This document shows, piece after piece, positions 10,269 to 19,019 of a DNA stretch of 41,463 nucleotides. Source of the DNA: Candidatus Binatota bacterium. Lineage in GTDB: Bacteria; Desulfobacterota; Binatia; UBA1149; CAITLU01. Both the position numbers and the translations under genes were made by a program. Numbering within the stretch: position 1 is the first letter of the stretch; each line of letters starts with the position of its first letter. The stretch covers positions 1 to 41,463 of the forward strand of contig JAJRWY010000101.1 of NCBI GenBank assembly GCA_024276575.1, given 5' to 3'. Below the pieces are notes generated by a model. It had not been told where the DNA came from, did no database searches, and saw only the letters and a list, made by a program, of their open reading frames with translations.

Positions 10269-11750
10269 ATGAATACCCGTAACAACATTAAACGAAACCA
10301 TCTTGGGTTCGCGATCATTTTGACGATGCTTGTCGTCGCTGCGTTGGTTATCACGCCCCGTGTCGCTCAGGCCAAGAGCGGAGTGCGTATCAGTGCGTCT
10401 GAACGGCTCGACCTAGTGCTTGGAAAGTCGATGGTGATCGAGAGCCCGGTCTCTCTTGGGCGGGCTTCGATCGCAAATCCGAAAGTTGCCGATGCTCTCG
10501 TACTGTCGTCGCGGCAGGTCTATGTGAACGGAAACAAGATCGGGGTTACGAATCTAACGCTTTGGAAGGAGAACGACGAAATCTTCAAGATATTCGACGT
10601 TCATGTGGTGCCGGATCTTACCGGGTTGAAGGAGCAACTTCACCTCGTGTTTCCGGAAGAGAAGAACATCAAGGTAACGGCGGCTCACGAACACATAACT
10701 CTGTCTGGCGTTGTCTCGAGCGCGGTCAAGCTTTCAAGGGCTGTTTCGATAGCCGAGGCCTATGCGCCGGAGAAAGTAGTCAATCTTTTGCGTGTTGGTG
10801 GGGTCCAGCAGGTCATGTTGGAAGTTCGTGTTGCGGAGATGAACCGTGATTTGCTTCGCCGCTTGGGCGTCAACTTGGCGTATTCCGGCAACAACGGAAC
10901 CGACTTTGGTATGACTACGCTGAGCGACATTACCTCGGTTGTCGCGCCCAGAGATGCGATCCTGCTCGCGGGTGATACCCCGGACGCGGGCGACATAATT
11001 CCTTTTGGACTCATTCCGCTTTCACCGAACGCTATTCTGAGGTGGCAGGACGAAGGGGCGGACTGGACCGGGTTCGTAGATGCGTTGAAGGAGAACGGAT
11101 TGGTGAAGGTGCTTGCGGAACCAAACCTGGTTGCGCTAAGTGGACAGCAAGCCACGTTTCTCGCCGGTGGAGAATTCCCTTTTCCCATACCGCAAGCCTT
11201 GGGAAACGTAACCATCAAGTTCAAGAAATTCGGTATTGGATTGACCTTTACTCCTGTAGTCTTGGCCGACAATTTGATCAGTATCGAGGTGCAGCCAGAA
11301 GTCTCGGAACTCGATTTTACGAATTCTCTGATTTTTTCAGGTTTTGTAATTCCTTCAATCAGCACCAGGAGGGCATCGACGGTGGTCGAACTCAGCGATG
11401 GTCAGAGTTTCGCGATTGCCGGGCTGATACAGGAATCCGTCCGGGAGAAGATCTCGAAGTTCCCGATTCTTGGTGAGGTTCCGGTACTGGGCGCCTTGTT
11501 TCGCAGCTCAGAGTTTAAGCGCAACGAATCTGAGTTGATCATAATAGTTACACCGAAGCTGGTTAAGCCGATGGAGACGGTTCCTCAGGATATCCCCGGT
11601 GGCGATCTTGTTTCTCCCAATGACTATGAGTTTTACATGATGGGTGAGTCATCTGATTCGGTCGGCCGGAGCCCGTCTGTCGTTAATACCCCGGCAAGAG
11701 CTACCGTTGAAGGAGGGTTGGAGGGTGAATTTGGCCATGTTGTACCGTAA
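10269..11750 (+). CDS. cpaC: Outer-membrane secretin CpaC/RcpA
   Basis: Secretin that forms the outer-membrane channel for the Flp pilus. It has a signal peptide (hydrophobic run FAIILTMLVVAALVI, ending PRVAQA). An N-terminal pilus-assembly domain follows (SMVIESPVSLGRASIANPKVADA, then NLTLWKENDEIFKIFDVHV), with a BON-like segment around KVTAAHEHITLSGVV. The secretin core runs from about VMLEVRVAEMNRDLLRRLGV to VPVLGALFRSSEFKRNESELIIIVTPKLV, the usual secretin end signature. A Ser/Pro-rich tail of about 60 residues follows. The frame can start at TTG 10257; ATG 10269 is chosen for its GGGAGAG (10259-10265), and ATG 10266 is too close. Its 3' end overlaps the lipoprotein gene by 26 bases. Confidence 0.93.
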   Translation: MNTRNNIKRNHLGFAIILTMLVVAALVITPRVAQAKSGVRISASERLDLVLGKSMVIESPVSLGRASIANPKVADALVLSSRQVYVNGNKIGVTNLTLWKENDEIFKIFDVHVVPDLTGLKEQLHLVFPEEKNIKVTAAHEHITLSGVVSSAVKLSRAVSIAEAYAPEKVVNLLRVGGVQQVMLEVRVAEMNRDLLRRLGVNLAYSGNNGTDFGMTTLSDITSVVAPRDAILLAGDTPDAGDIIPFGLIPLSPNAILRWQDEGADWTGFVDALKENGLVKVLAEPNLVALSGQQATFLAGGEFPFPIPQALGNVTIKFKKFGIGLTFTPVVLADNLISIEVQPEVSELDFTNSLIFSGFVIPSISTRRASTVVELSDGQSFAIAGLIQESVREKISKFPILGEVPVLGALFRSSEFKRNESELIIIVTPKLVKPMETVPQDIPGGDLVSPNDYEFYMMGESSDSVGRSPSVVNTPARATVEGGLEGEFGHVVP

Positions 11751-12063
11751 CGCACGCCCCATACTCAGTAGTCGATGCAGACTGCGAAGCCGGTTTGCTG
11801 CCTTTGCTGCCTTTGCTGTCATTGCTAGTGTATTGATCGTCGGGGGATGCTCGGATGGATTCTCTACGATCAGCCCCGATTTCGGCGTAGCGGTTCGAAG
11901 CGTGCGCGTCGACCAGACGCTGAACCCACAGCCTAGAACAAAGGCTGTCGCCGTCGAGGGCCTCGACGGTCAAGCGGCCGTGCTCGAAGTGGAGGCTTAT
12001 GTGGACTCCTTCGAGGGGGCTGAGGCCAAAGAGACGGCGCCCAAGTTGGTTTCGGGCCTATAG
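11725..12063 (+). CDS. Small lipoprotein in the CpaD/RcpB position of the tad operon
   Basis: This 112-residue protein has a basic N-terminus, a hydrophobic run (FAAFAAFAVIASVLIV) and a likely lipobox VGGC, so it is probably lipidated and exported. The mature part of about 73 residues has no domain I recognise and ends in an acidic segment (EAYVDSFEGAEAKETA). In other tad loci the slot between the secretin and CpaE/TadZ holds the lipoprotein CpaD/RcpB. Position and lipidation suggest an equivalent role, but it is much shorter than CpaD and shares no motif I can name. The start is set at GTG 11725, which has GAAGGAGG about eight bases upstream; ATG 11737 is an alternative. Translation is probably coupled to cpaC. 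Confidence 0.7.
   Translation: MNLAMLYRNARPILSSRCRLRSRFAAFAAFAVIASVLIVGGCSDGFSTISPDFGVAVRSVRVDQTLNPQPRTKAVAVEGLDGQAAVLEVEAYVDSFEGAEAKETAPKLVSGL
11794..11820 (+). repeat. Nine-base tandem repeat in the lipoprotein signal peptide
   Basis: TTTGCTGCC occurs twice, followed by TTTGCTGTC. It encodes the repeated Phe-Ala-Ala of the signal sequence. The unit keeps the frame, so slippage would change the length of the hydrophobic core by three residues. Confidence 0.8.
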
Positions 12064-12381
12064 CTGTCTTTAGAGGGCTTAAACTGCAGTTTTTCCAGTG
12101 ATCCTGCAGTTCGTCGAGAGGACTCTCGTTCGCGACATCAGCTGGCTTCGGTTACGATTCGCCGTAGCGTGTCGCGCGCATTATCCTGCGCTGCATATGA
12201 ATTTGTGGATCAGCGCCCCCCGTTTCGGCAAGCGGTTCTCGGAGCTATGGGACGTGGGCCGGAATCTAGCTGCGTTTTGGGGAGCGACGGGCGGCGACGG
12301 CTTGCTTTGGTGTTGCGACCTGGCGTTTGACAATGGTCTCCGTGTCCTCGGTTCTTACAGAGAGGTAGGTAGGGTTTAGTT
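12064..12381. other. 318-base gap inside the tad operon
   Basis: This stretch between the lipoprotein gene and cpaE has no recognisable gene. A frame of 93 codons from GTG 12098 to the stop at 12379 abuts cpaE. Its product (Trp/Arg/Leu-rich, no signal or membrane segment) resembles nothing I know and has no ribosome-binding site, so it is not called. The gap is unusual because the other tad genes here are tightly packed. It could hold an internal promoter or the decayed remains of a pilus gene. The GAGGTAGG just before 12382 serves cpaE. Confidence 0.55.
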
Positions 12382-13593
12382 ATGGCAGGCGTGGTGTCGG
12401 TACGGCTTGAGGTCGTAGATCTGACGATTCTCAGCACATTCGAACAGCTTGTCGGCGCGGAGGACGACTTCGTACTTCTGCATCCTGACGAAGGGGGCGT
12501 GCCCGACCTGGTTATACTTGAGTATGACGAAGCCAACCCGGATGAGTGCTTTGCCCGGATACACGCTTTGCAGAAGGCTGCGGTTTCAGCAGAGATATTT
12601 TTAACCGCCGCGCGGGCCGATCCAGACGTTCTCCTCAAGGCTCTACGTGCCGGTGTCAGGGAGTTTTTCAAACAACCCATTGAGGCTGGCGAGGTCAAGC
12701 GGGCTTTGGCGCGGATGCGCGAGTTGCGAGCGGACGCGTCTGAGGGCAAGCCCAAGAGACAAGGCAAGATAGTCAGCGTGATCGGCGGCAAGGCCGGAGT
12801 GGGAACTACGACTGTAGCGGTGAATCTTGCCGACTGTATACAGGCGTTGGATTCCGACATTGTGTTGGCAATCGTAGATCTCAACCTCAGGGGCGGTGAC
12901 GTTCCGATATTTCTCGACGTCAATCCGATGCGCGGGTTGCAGGATATAGACAGCGATCTCCCGCGATTGGATGAGACGTTTCTAAGTGGAATGTTATCCA
13001 GGCATGAAACCGGTATCCAGCTATTGCCTTTGGGTGAGGTGGATCTGCTCGGTGGGTACATAACGTCGGATTGCATCGAGAGTACCTTTCCGTTGCTGCG
13101 AACCATGTTTGATTACATCGTTGTCGATTGCGGGCATGTCATGGACGCGGCGACAGAAACCGCGGTATCCTTGTCTCATACGGTTATCGTGGTGACCTCG
13201 ATTACGATCCCGGCGGTGCGCCGAACCAAGCGTTTGCTGGAGCAAATTGAGGCTCTTGAAGGCGATCGCAGCGGGCGTAAGTTGGCACTGATAATCAACA
13301 ACCATTCCGTTGCCGATGACGCGATTCTCGACGATGCACAGCATGTAATAGGGAGGAAGCCGTTCTGGACCCTGCCGCTCGACCATGAACTTGCTTGCAG
13401 TGCCATAAACGAGGGCAAGGGTATCGCCCGGCTGGCTCCCAAGAAGGAGCTGGCAAAGAGTTTTCAAGGCCTAGCTCAGCGAATTGCAGAGGTCGAGGGG
13501 GCTCAGCATACCTCTTCGATCTTTGGGAGCATGTTTCGTTCCTTGCGGGGAAAGAGAAACAAAGGAGTCTCTAACGCGAAAGAAAAGCGCTAG
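12382..13593 (+). CDS. cpaE: Pilus assembly ATPase CpaE/TadZ (pseudo-receiver plus ParA/MinD-like domain)
   Basis: Cytoplasmic protein that localises the tad machinery at the pole in studied systems. The N-terminal ~115 residues form a receiver-like fold in which the phospho-acceptor position reads Glu (PDLVILEYD, E47) instead of Asp, so phosphorylation is unlikely. A ParA/MinD-like ATPase follows, with the deviant Walker A GKAGVGTTT (136-144), the switch region VDLNLRGGDVPIFLDV, and a Walker B-like strand FDYIVVDCGH. The C-terminal part, from about residue 300, completes the ATPase fold (LIINNHS, LPLDHELACSAINEGKG). The length of 403 residues is normal. The start ATG follows GAGGTAGG. It lies 21 bases before cpaF. 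Confidence 0.92.
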   Translation: MAGVVSVRLEVVDLTILSTFEQLVGAEDDFVLLHPDEGGVPDLVILEYDEANPDECFARIHALQKAAVSAEIFLTAARADPDVLLKALRAGVREFFKQPIEAGEVKRALARMRELRADASEGKPKRQGKIVSVIGGKAGVGTTTVAVNLADCIQALDSDIVLAIVDLNLRGGDVPIFLDVNPMRGLQDIDSDLPRLDETFLSGMLSRHETGIQLLPLGEVDLLGGYITSDCIESTFPLLRTMFDYIVVDCGHVMDAATETAVSLSHTVIVVTSITIPAVRRTKRLLEQIEALEGDRSGRKLALIINNHSVADDAILDDAQHVIGRKPFWTLPLDHELACSAINEGKGIARLAPKKELAKSFQGLAQRIAEVEGAQHTSSIFGSMFRSLRGKRNKGVSNAKEKR

Positions 13594-13614
13594 AATTGAA
13601 CCGGAAGGGAAGTG

Positions 13615-14955
13615 ATGGCGGAGACTGCCGAAAACAAGGTTGCTCGTAAGGTAAACGGAGCAGGTTCGAAACCTGCGGTTGGCGGTTATCAAGAACTCAA
13701 GGGCCGGGTGCATGAGAGAATAATCGAAGTTCTCGATCTTTCCGCGGCAGCGGCGCTTGATCCTAAATCGTTGCGGCGGGAACTCGGCCATTTGATCGAG
13801 AAAATTCTCGCTGAGGAATCGATTCCGCTCAATCATAGAGAGCGCGAGCAGTTAGTCGTTGATGTGCAGAACGAGGTTCTGGGCTACGGGCCTCTCGAGC
13901 CTCTGCTGCAAGATCCGACAGTTTCGGATGTTCTGGTTAACCACGCGAAACAGGTCTATGTAGAGCGTGGAGGAAAACTCGAACTCACGGATGTAGAGTT
14001 TCGAGACGACAACCACCTTCGGAAAATTATCGATCGTATTGTCAGCGGGGTAGGAAGACGCATTGACGAGTCAATGCCGATGGTTGACGCACGCCTGCCC
14101 GACGGCTCTCGTGTGAACGCCATTATTCCTCCACTTTCTTTGGAGGGTTCCTGTCTTTCCGTCCGTAAGTTCAGCGGCGACCCGCTGCAGATTGAAGATC
14201 TGATTCGGATGAAATCGCTGACACCCGAGATCGCTGAGTTGCTGCGCCGTATCGTCCGCGCACGACTCAATGTACTGATAGCCGGAGGCACGGGCACAGG
14301 TAAGACCACTATTCTGAATATCTTATCTGGCTTCATCCCCGGAGATGAGAGAATCATTACGATCGAGGACTCGGCGGAGCTACAGCTAAGACAAGAACAT
14401 GTCGTTCGCTTGGAAACCCGTCCTCCCAACGTCGAGGACAAAGGCGAGGTCACTCAGCGAGATTTGGTAAAAAACTGCCTGCGAATGAGGCCTGATCGCA
14501 TCATCCTTGGTGAGATTCGTGGTTCCGAGGCTTTGGATATGTTGCAGGCTATGAACACCGGCCACGACGGATCTCTGACGACGATACACGCCAATACACC
14601 GCGCGATTGCCTGACTCGAATCGAGACGATGGTCGCGATGGCGGGTTTGAATCTCGCGACCAAAGCCTTACGCCACTATATTTCTTCCGCCATCGATGTC
14701 TTGATTCAGATGACCCGTCTTTCGGACGGGACTAGAAAACTGACCAGCGTGACAGAAGTGACGGGAATGGAGAACGAGACTATTACGCTGCAAGAAATAT
14801 TTCGTTTTGAACAAACCGGCATCGACGGGAACAGGAGAGTTCGCGGGCATTTCAGTGCGACAGGATTGCGCCCTCGCTTCGTCGAGAAGTTCGAGGCTCT
14901 AGGGATGCCGACGCCGGCAGATCTTTTCAATCCGGCAAAGATCTACGAAGTCTGA
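13615..14955 (+). CDS. cpaF: Pilus assembly ATPase CpaF/TadA
   Basis: Hexameric secretion ATPase of the T2SS/T4P GspE superfamily, TadA branch, powering Flp pilus assembly. The N-terminal helical domain of about 75 residues is followed by the TadA-type N2 domain ([21 protein letters not shown], split around residues 90-109). The catalytic core has Walker [10 protein letters not shown] (about residues 224-232), the Asp box around [11 protein letters not shown], Walker [14 protein letters not shown], and the His box [15 protein letters not shown]. All key motifs are intact. GTG 13612 and ATG 13615 are both possible; ATG 13615 is better spaced from GGAAGGGA. Confidence 0.95.
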   Translation: MAETAENKVARKVNGAGSKPAVGGYQELKGRVHERIIEVLDLSAAAALDPKSLRRELGHLIEKILAEESIPLNHREREQLVVDVQNEVLGYGPLEPLLQDPTVSDVLVNHAKQVYVERGGKLELTDVEFRDDNHLRKIIDRIVSGVGRRIDESMPMVDARLPDGSRVNAIIPPLSLEGSCLSVRKFSGDPLQIEDLIRMKSLTPEIAELLRRIVRARLNVLIAGGTGTGKTTILNILSGFIPGDERIITIEDSAELQLRQEHVVRLETRPPNVEDKGEVTQRDLVKNCLRMRPDRIILGEIRGSEALDMLQAMNTGHDGSLTTIHANTPRDCLTRIETMVAMAGLNLATKALRHYISSAIDVLIQMTRLSDGTRKLTSVTEVTGMENETITLQEIFRFEQTGIDGNRRVRGHFSATGLRPRFVEKFEALGMPTPADLFNPAKIYEV

Positions 14956-14982
14956 ACGCCGCTCGGAGGCCACGGTTCGACC

Positions 14983-15948
14983 ATGTCTTTATTGATAGTA
15001 GCAGGAGCATTTCTTACCGTCCTATTTCTGCTACTAGGTGCCTACGATTTGTACCGGATGATCTCCGGTATGGGCGCTGAAAGAGTCAGGGAGCGTCTCA
15101 AGGAACAGGCTGCGGCGGGGGAGAAGGAAGCGGCAGTGGAGCTGTTGCTGAAGGAGGGGATGGATGAGGAACCCCTGTTCAGCGGTATATTGGGAAAGTT
15201 TGCGCCGGTCGAATCACTGAAGAGACTCTTGCAGCAGGCCAACAGTGAAATGCCGGTGGGGGTATTCTTGCTCCTGTCCATGTTACTAGGGGTGCTGGGG
15301 CTCGGATTGTCCTTTTATGTGGGCGTTGGCCCGCTCGGATTACTGGTCGGCACTGCGATGGGCGGATCGTTGCCCTATATGTATCAGGCACGCCGGAAGA
15401 CCCAGCGATTGAAAGCCATAGAAGCACAGCTTCCCGATGCCCTTGATTTGATAGCAAGGACTCTGTTGGCCGGCCACGCGTTCATCATGGGTTTGAAAAT
15501 GGTGGGTGACCAACTTGAGGAACCGTTGAGCTCCGAGTTCAAGAAGACCTTTGACGAGATTAGCTTCGGAGTGTCGGTTCAACAGGCGATGAAGGACTTG
15601 TCGGAACGCATAGACTCAGTCGACATTCGCTTTTTCGTGACGGCTTTGCTGGTGCAGTTGGAGACCGGTGGCAATCTCGCCGAAATCATAGGCTCGATCA
15701 GCACTCTGATTCGTTCTCGTTTCGAGCTTTTCGGTAAGATCAAAGCACTATCCGCGGAAGGCCGTATCTCTGCGGTGATCATGTTTGGCTTGCCCTTCTT
15801 CGTCGGTGCCGGCTTGTATTTCATAAATCCCGACTACCTAATGTTGCTTTATACCGACGAACTCGGGCGCTCCATGGTTACCGGCGGTGCGGTGATGATG
15901 GTGGTCGGCATGTATGTGACCAATAGAATGATAAAGATAAAGGTGTGA
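14983..15948 (+). CDS. tadB: Flp pilus inner-membrane platform protein TadB
   Basis: Inner-membrane platform subunit (T2SF/GspF fold). It has an N-terminal transmembrane segment (LLIVAGAFLTVLFLLLGAYDLY), a membrane pair near residues 90-125 (LLLSMLLGVLGLGLSFYVGVG and following), and the cytoplasmic T2SF domain with AQLPDALDLIARTLLAGHAF. Two C-terminal membrane segments follow (ISAVIMFGLPFFVGAGLYFI and MVTGGAVMMVVGMYV). At 321 residues the length is standard. It begins 27 bases after cpaF and is followed by its paralogue tadC after nine bases. A CGGAGG lies 13 bases before the ATG, rather far. Confidence 0.93.
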   Translation: MSLLIVAGAFLTVLFLLLGAYDLYRMISGMGAERVRERLKEQAAAGEKEAAVELLLKEGMDEEPLFSGILGKFAPVESLKRLLQQANSEMPVGVFLLLSMLLGVLGLGLSFYVGVGPLGLLVGTAMGGSLPYMYQARRKTQRLKAIEAQLPDALDLIARTLLAGHAFIMGLKMVGDQLEEPLSSEFKKTFDEISFGVSVQQAMKDLSERIDSVDIRFFVTALLVQLETGGNLAEIIGSISTLIRSRFELFGKIKALSAEGRISAVIMFGLPFFVGAGLYFINPDYLMLLYTDELGRSMVTGGAVMMVVGMYVTNRMIKIKV

Positions 15949-15957
15949 TGGCTGCCC

Positions 15958-16929
15958 ATGATGGAATCTCCGTTGCTGATAAGCATTGTAGTGTTCTTGA
16001 TGGTGATGTCGGGTGCCGCTGCGGCGGTATCTTACGGAGAGGTGCGTTCGTGGAGCCGGGGATGGCGTAAGCGGGTTGAAGCGAAACCTCACGAGGCTGA
16101 GGAAGAGGAGGAAGAGGGAGAGAAGCCGCTTACCGGATGGGAGTATCTCAAGCTTCGAATCTTCGGCGTCCTCGAACGAATGGGGCAGGCCACACAGCCG
16201 AAAGAGCAAGCCGAGATTTCGGATCTGAAGCGGACCTTGATTATTGCCGGCTTTCGCAAGCCCGGCGCTGCGATGGCTTTCTTTGGCGTAAAGCTTTTGC
16301 TGGCTGCTGCGCTTCCGGCGTTGGCCTTGATAATCCCGAATCCGGCGATGGCCGACATGACTCCATTGAGTAGAACCGGGGTCTACGTTTTTCTGGCCGT
16401 CATGGGCCTGTATGCGCCGCAACTCTGGTTGGGTCGTATGGTGACTCGGCGCAAGGGGAGGCTTCTAAACTCATTCCCGGATGCGCTGGATCTGCTGGTG
16501 GTTTGTGTTGAAGCGGGGCTTGGCTTGGATGCTGCCGTTGCGCGTGCGGGCCGGGAACTCTCGCTGGCTCATCCTGAGCTGTCGGAAGAGTTCGAGATCC
16601 TGTCGCTGGAGATGAGGGCTGGACTGCCACGGCAGCAGGCTCTCACTAATCTAGGAGCGCGCATTGATCTCGACGAGGTTCGGAGTCTGGTTGCCCTGCT
16701 CATTCAGACGGATCGTTTCGGAACGAGCGTCGGACAGGCTTTACGTGTGTACTCGGACTCCATGCGGAAGGATCGAGCTATGCGAGCGGAGGAAATGGCG
16801 GCGAAACTGCCCGTGAAGATGTTGTTTCCACTTATGATCTTTATATTCCCTAGTCTATTTATCGTTATCCTCGGTCCCGCCATTGTTCAGGGAGTCAGGG
16901 TCTTGCTGCCGGCGTTGAGCACTAATTAG
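15958..16929 (+). CDS. tadC: Flp pilus inner-membrane platform protein TadC
   Basis: Second T2SF platform protein, paralogous to TadB. An N-terminal membrane segment (LLISIVVFLMVMSGAAAAVSY) is followed by an acidic cytoplasmic stretch with a poly-Glu run. A membrane pair lies near residues 100-150, then the T2SF domain (FPDALDLLVVCVEAGLGLDAAVARAG, given here in two parts: FPDALDLLVVC and VEAGLGLDAAVARAG). The terminal membrane segment is MLFPLMIFIFPSLFIVILGP. The length of 323 residues is typical. Two consecutive ATG codons lie at 15958 and 15961; the ribosome-binding site is weak, consistent with coupling to tadB. Confidence 0.93.
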   Translation: MMESPLLISIVVFLMVMSGAAAAVSYGEVRSWSRGWRKRVEAKPHEAEEEEEEGEKPLTGWEYLKLRIFGVLERMGQATQPKEQAEISDLKRTLIIAGFRKPGAAMAFFGVKLLLAAALPALALIIPNPAMADMTPLSRTGVYVFLAVMGLYAPQLWLGRMVTRRKGRLLNSFPDALDLLVVCVEAGLGLDAAVARAGRELSLAHPELSEEFEILSLEMRAGLPRQQALTNLGARIDLDEVRSLVALLIQTDRFGTSVGQALRVYSDSMRKDRAMRAEEMAAKLPVKMLFPLMIFIFPSLFIVILGPAIVQGVRVLLPALSTN

Positions 16930-16933
16930 AGCC

Positions 16934-17971
16934 TTGGTGGAGACGTTTAGTTCCCGCGGCATACGCGCAAGCGGCCGCCGTAAGGCGAGCCGGCTAGCTG
17001 CTTTCTTTTTGGTGTTCCCGTGCGGTTTGTCATTGTCGGCTTGCTCGATACCTACCGCTTTGCAAACGGGAGCGCAGCGCGGTGTTTACGAAGATATTCT
17101 CGAGCGGCAGAGAGAAGGCATCCCAGTAGATACGGAGACTTTGAAAGAACTGCCGGAACTGACTGTTTCCGACTATGAGTGGTTGGGGGACCAGTACTAC
17201 AAACAAGAAAAGTTTCCGCTTGCGTATACCAAGTACGAAAAAGCGATTGAACTCGCACCGGACCGTCTGGATCTTCACTATAAGGCGGGTCTAGTTCTTC
17301 TCCACAAGCGTATGCTCGATGATGCGATTGCCCGCTTCGATTACATTATTAGGGTTAACTCCGGATTTAGTCCTGCCTATGAAGGGAAGGGGCGAGCACT
17401 GCTCGAGAAAGGAGAACTAGCCGGGGCGGAGTTGGCATTGCGCTTGTCTCTTGACCTCGACCCGCGTCGTGAACGTGCACTGCAATCTCTGGCTCTTGTC
17501 TACGAGAGGCAGGGGCGCCACCGGGAGGCTCTCGCAGAACTGCGAAAAGCCTTGGAAATCGTTCCGCGGGATGCGGCCTTACTGAACAACATAGGCATGG
17601 AACATTACAGTCTGGGTGAGTATGAACCTTCGGTTTCCGCCTTCGAGTCCGCACTGGCCGCCGGTGGAGCCGCTCCTCGCATCTACAACAACCTCGGGCG
17701 GGCCTACGCCAAGCTCCACCGTTATAAGGACGCCTACTCCGCGTTTACCAAGGGCAGCGACTCGGCGTCGGCGTATTTCAACCTCGGTGTACTCATGCAG
17801 AGTGCCGGCAATCTTGAAAAGGCGGCCGCTTGTTTCGAACATGCAATCGAAACGAGCGCCACCTACTACGAGGCGGCAGGTAAGAAACTAGCAGAGATCA
17901 AGGTCGAGATGGGCTATACCGGCCCGCGCGATCTGCAACGTTCGGGGACGGTCTCACTTCCGTGCCCTTGA
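16934..17971 (+). CDS. tadD: Tad pilus TPR lipoprotein TadD
   Basis: Lipoprotein with tetratricopeptide repeats, thought to help secretin or pilus assembly at the outer membrane. The signal peptide (LAAFFLVFPCGLSL) ends in the lipobox LSAC with the acylated Cys37. From about residue 82 there are six or seven TPR units, e.g. EWLGDQYYKQEKFPLAYTKY followed by EKAIELAPDRLDLHYKAG, and later LLNNIGMEHYSLGEYEPSVS. The first codon is TTG 16934 or GTG 16937; no good ribosome-binding site is visible, which suggests coupling to tadC four bases upstream. It is the last gene of the operon. Confidence 0.88.
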   Translation: MVETFSSRGIRASGRRKASRLAAFFLVFPCGLSLSACSIPTALQTGAQRGVYEDILERQREGIPVDTETLKELPELTVSDYEWLGDQYYKQEKFPLAYTKYEKAIELAPDRLDLHYKAGLVLLHKRMLDDAIARFDYIIRVNSGFSPAYEGKGRALLEKGELAGAELALRLSLDLDPRRERALQSLALVYERQGRHREALAELRKALEIVPRDAALLNNIGMEHYSLGEYEPSVSAFESALAAGGAAPRIYNNLGRAYAKLHRYKDAYSAFTKGSDSASAYFNLGVLMQSAGNLEKAAACFEHAIETSATYYEAAGKKLAEIKVEMGYTGPRDLQRSGTVSLPCP

Positions 17972-18035
17972 GCGGAGCGCGCGAATTCCGGTGGGACCTA
18001 GATCTGAGTAGAAACTACGGGACGAAGGAAGAGTC

Positions 18036-19019
18036 ATGAGAGCAGTCTTGTGTAAGCATTATGGACCGCCGGACGAACTTACAGTCGAAGATGTTGAGAA
18101 GCCGCCGCTTGGAGCGAAGCAGGTTCGGGTTGAGGTTCATGCCTGCGGAGTCAACTTCCCTGACACCCTGATTATTCAGAACAAGTACCAGTTCAAGCCT
18201 CCGCTTCCGTTTTCCCCGGGTGGCGAGGTCGCAGGAGTCGTATCGGAAGTTGCCGACGGTGTACCCGGTTACTCGGTTGGGGACAGGGTTATCGCGATGG
18301 TGGGCTGGGGCGGGTATGCGGAGGAGTTGGTGGTCGACCCTGCAGCGTTGATGCGTGTACCGGAGGGAATGGGACTTGTTAGCGCCGCTGGATTCCCCAT
18401 GACCTACGGTACCTCCTATTATGCCTTGAAACAGCGTGGCAAGCTGCAGTCGGGAGAGACGCTGTTGGTGCTCGGCGCGGCGGGGGGAGTAGGTCTGGCA
18501 ACCGTCGAGATCGGCAAGATGATGGGTGCACGGGTTATCGCGGCGGCGAGTACGCCGGAAAAGCTCGAGCTTTGTAAGCGTTTCGGGGCTGACGAGGTCA
18601 TTGATTACTCTCGGGAAAGCATTAAAGAGCGGACCAAGGAACTAACCGGCGGTGCCGGGGCGGATGTGATCTACGATCCTGTAGGCGGGGATGCATTCGA
18701 CCAAGCGATTCGCTGTATCAACTGGGGCGGCCGTTTGTTGGTGATCGGCTTTGCGAGCGGCCGAATACCTGAATTGCCGGTGAACTTGGTGCTGTTAAAG
18801 GGCTGCCAGATCGTGGGGGTATTCTGGGGGGCATTTACGGCTCGTGAAGCTGAAACTGCTGCCCGCAACATGGAGGAGTTATCCCGATTGTGTGCACAAG
18901 GGCGCCTACACCCCTATGTCAGCGCGACATTCCCCTTGGAAAGGGCTGCTGATGCGCTGAATTGCATGCTTGAACGCCGGGTTACGGGAAAAGTGGTGCT
19001 GACGACAGGGCGTGCGTAG
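18036..19019 (+). CDS. Quinone-oxidoreductase-like MDR protein (NADPH:quinone reductase family)
   Basis: Zinc-independent medium-chain dehydrogenase/reductase. The N-terminal GroES-like domain (PFSPGGEVAGVVSEV, GYSVGDRVIAM) lacks the zinc ligands of alcohol dehydrogenases. The Rossmann domain carries AAGGVGLATVEIGK at about residues 149-162, and ASTPEKLELCKRFGADEVIDY matches the NADPH-binding pattern of the family. Such proteins reduce quinones or enones; the true substrate cannot be inferred. The start ATG has GAAGGAAGAG upstream. The frame overlaps the next gene by eight bases only if that gene starts at 19012. Confidence 0.88.
   Translation: MRAVLCKHYGPPDELTVEDVEKPPLGAKQVRVEVHACGVNFPDTLIIQNKYQFKPPLPFSPGGEVAGVVSEVADGVPGYSVGDRVIAMVGWGGYAEELVVDPAALMRVPEGMGLVSAAGFPMTYGTSYYALKQRGKLQSGETLLVLGAAGGVGLATVEIGKMMGARVIAAASTPEKLELCKRFGADEVIDYSRESIKERTKELTGGAGADVIYDPVGGDAFDQAIRCINWGGRLLVIGFASGRIPELPVNLVLLKGCQIVGVFWGAFTAREAETAARNMEELSRLCAQGRLHPYVSATFPLERAADALNCMLERRVTGKVVLTTGRA

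Noticed and set aside
10760-11365. 201-codon open frame antisense to cpaC
   Set aside because: It is a shadow of the secretin gene and has no recognisable domain.
12098-12379. 93-codon frame before cpaE
   Set aside because: No ribosome-binding site, no family resemblance and no signal or membrane segment; described only as part of the gap.
12210-13106. 298-codon open frame antisense to cpaE
   Set aside because: It mirrors the cpaE coding sequence, its product is Ser/Arg/Thr-rich low complexity with no motif, and cpaE is unmistakable.
13660-13680. tRNA T-arm-like GCAGGTTCGAAACCTGC in cpaF
   Set aside because: It is a chance palindrome in coding sequence; no acceptor, D or anticodon arms surround it.
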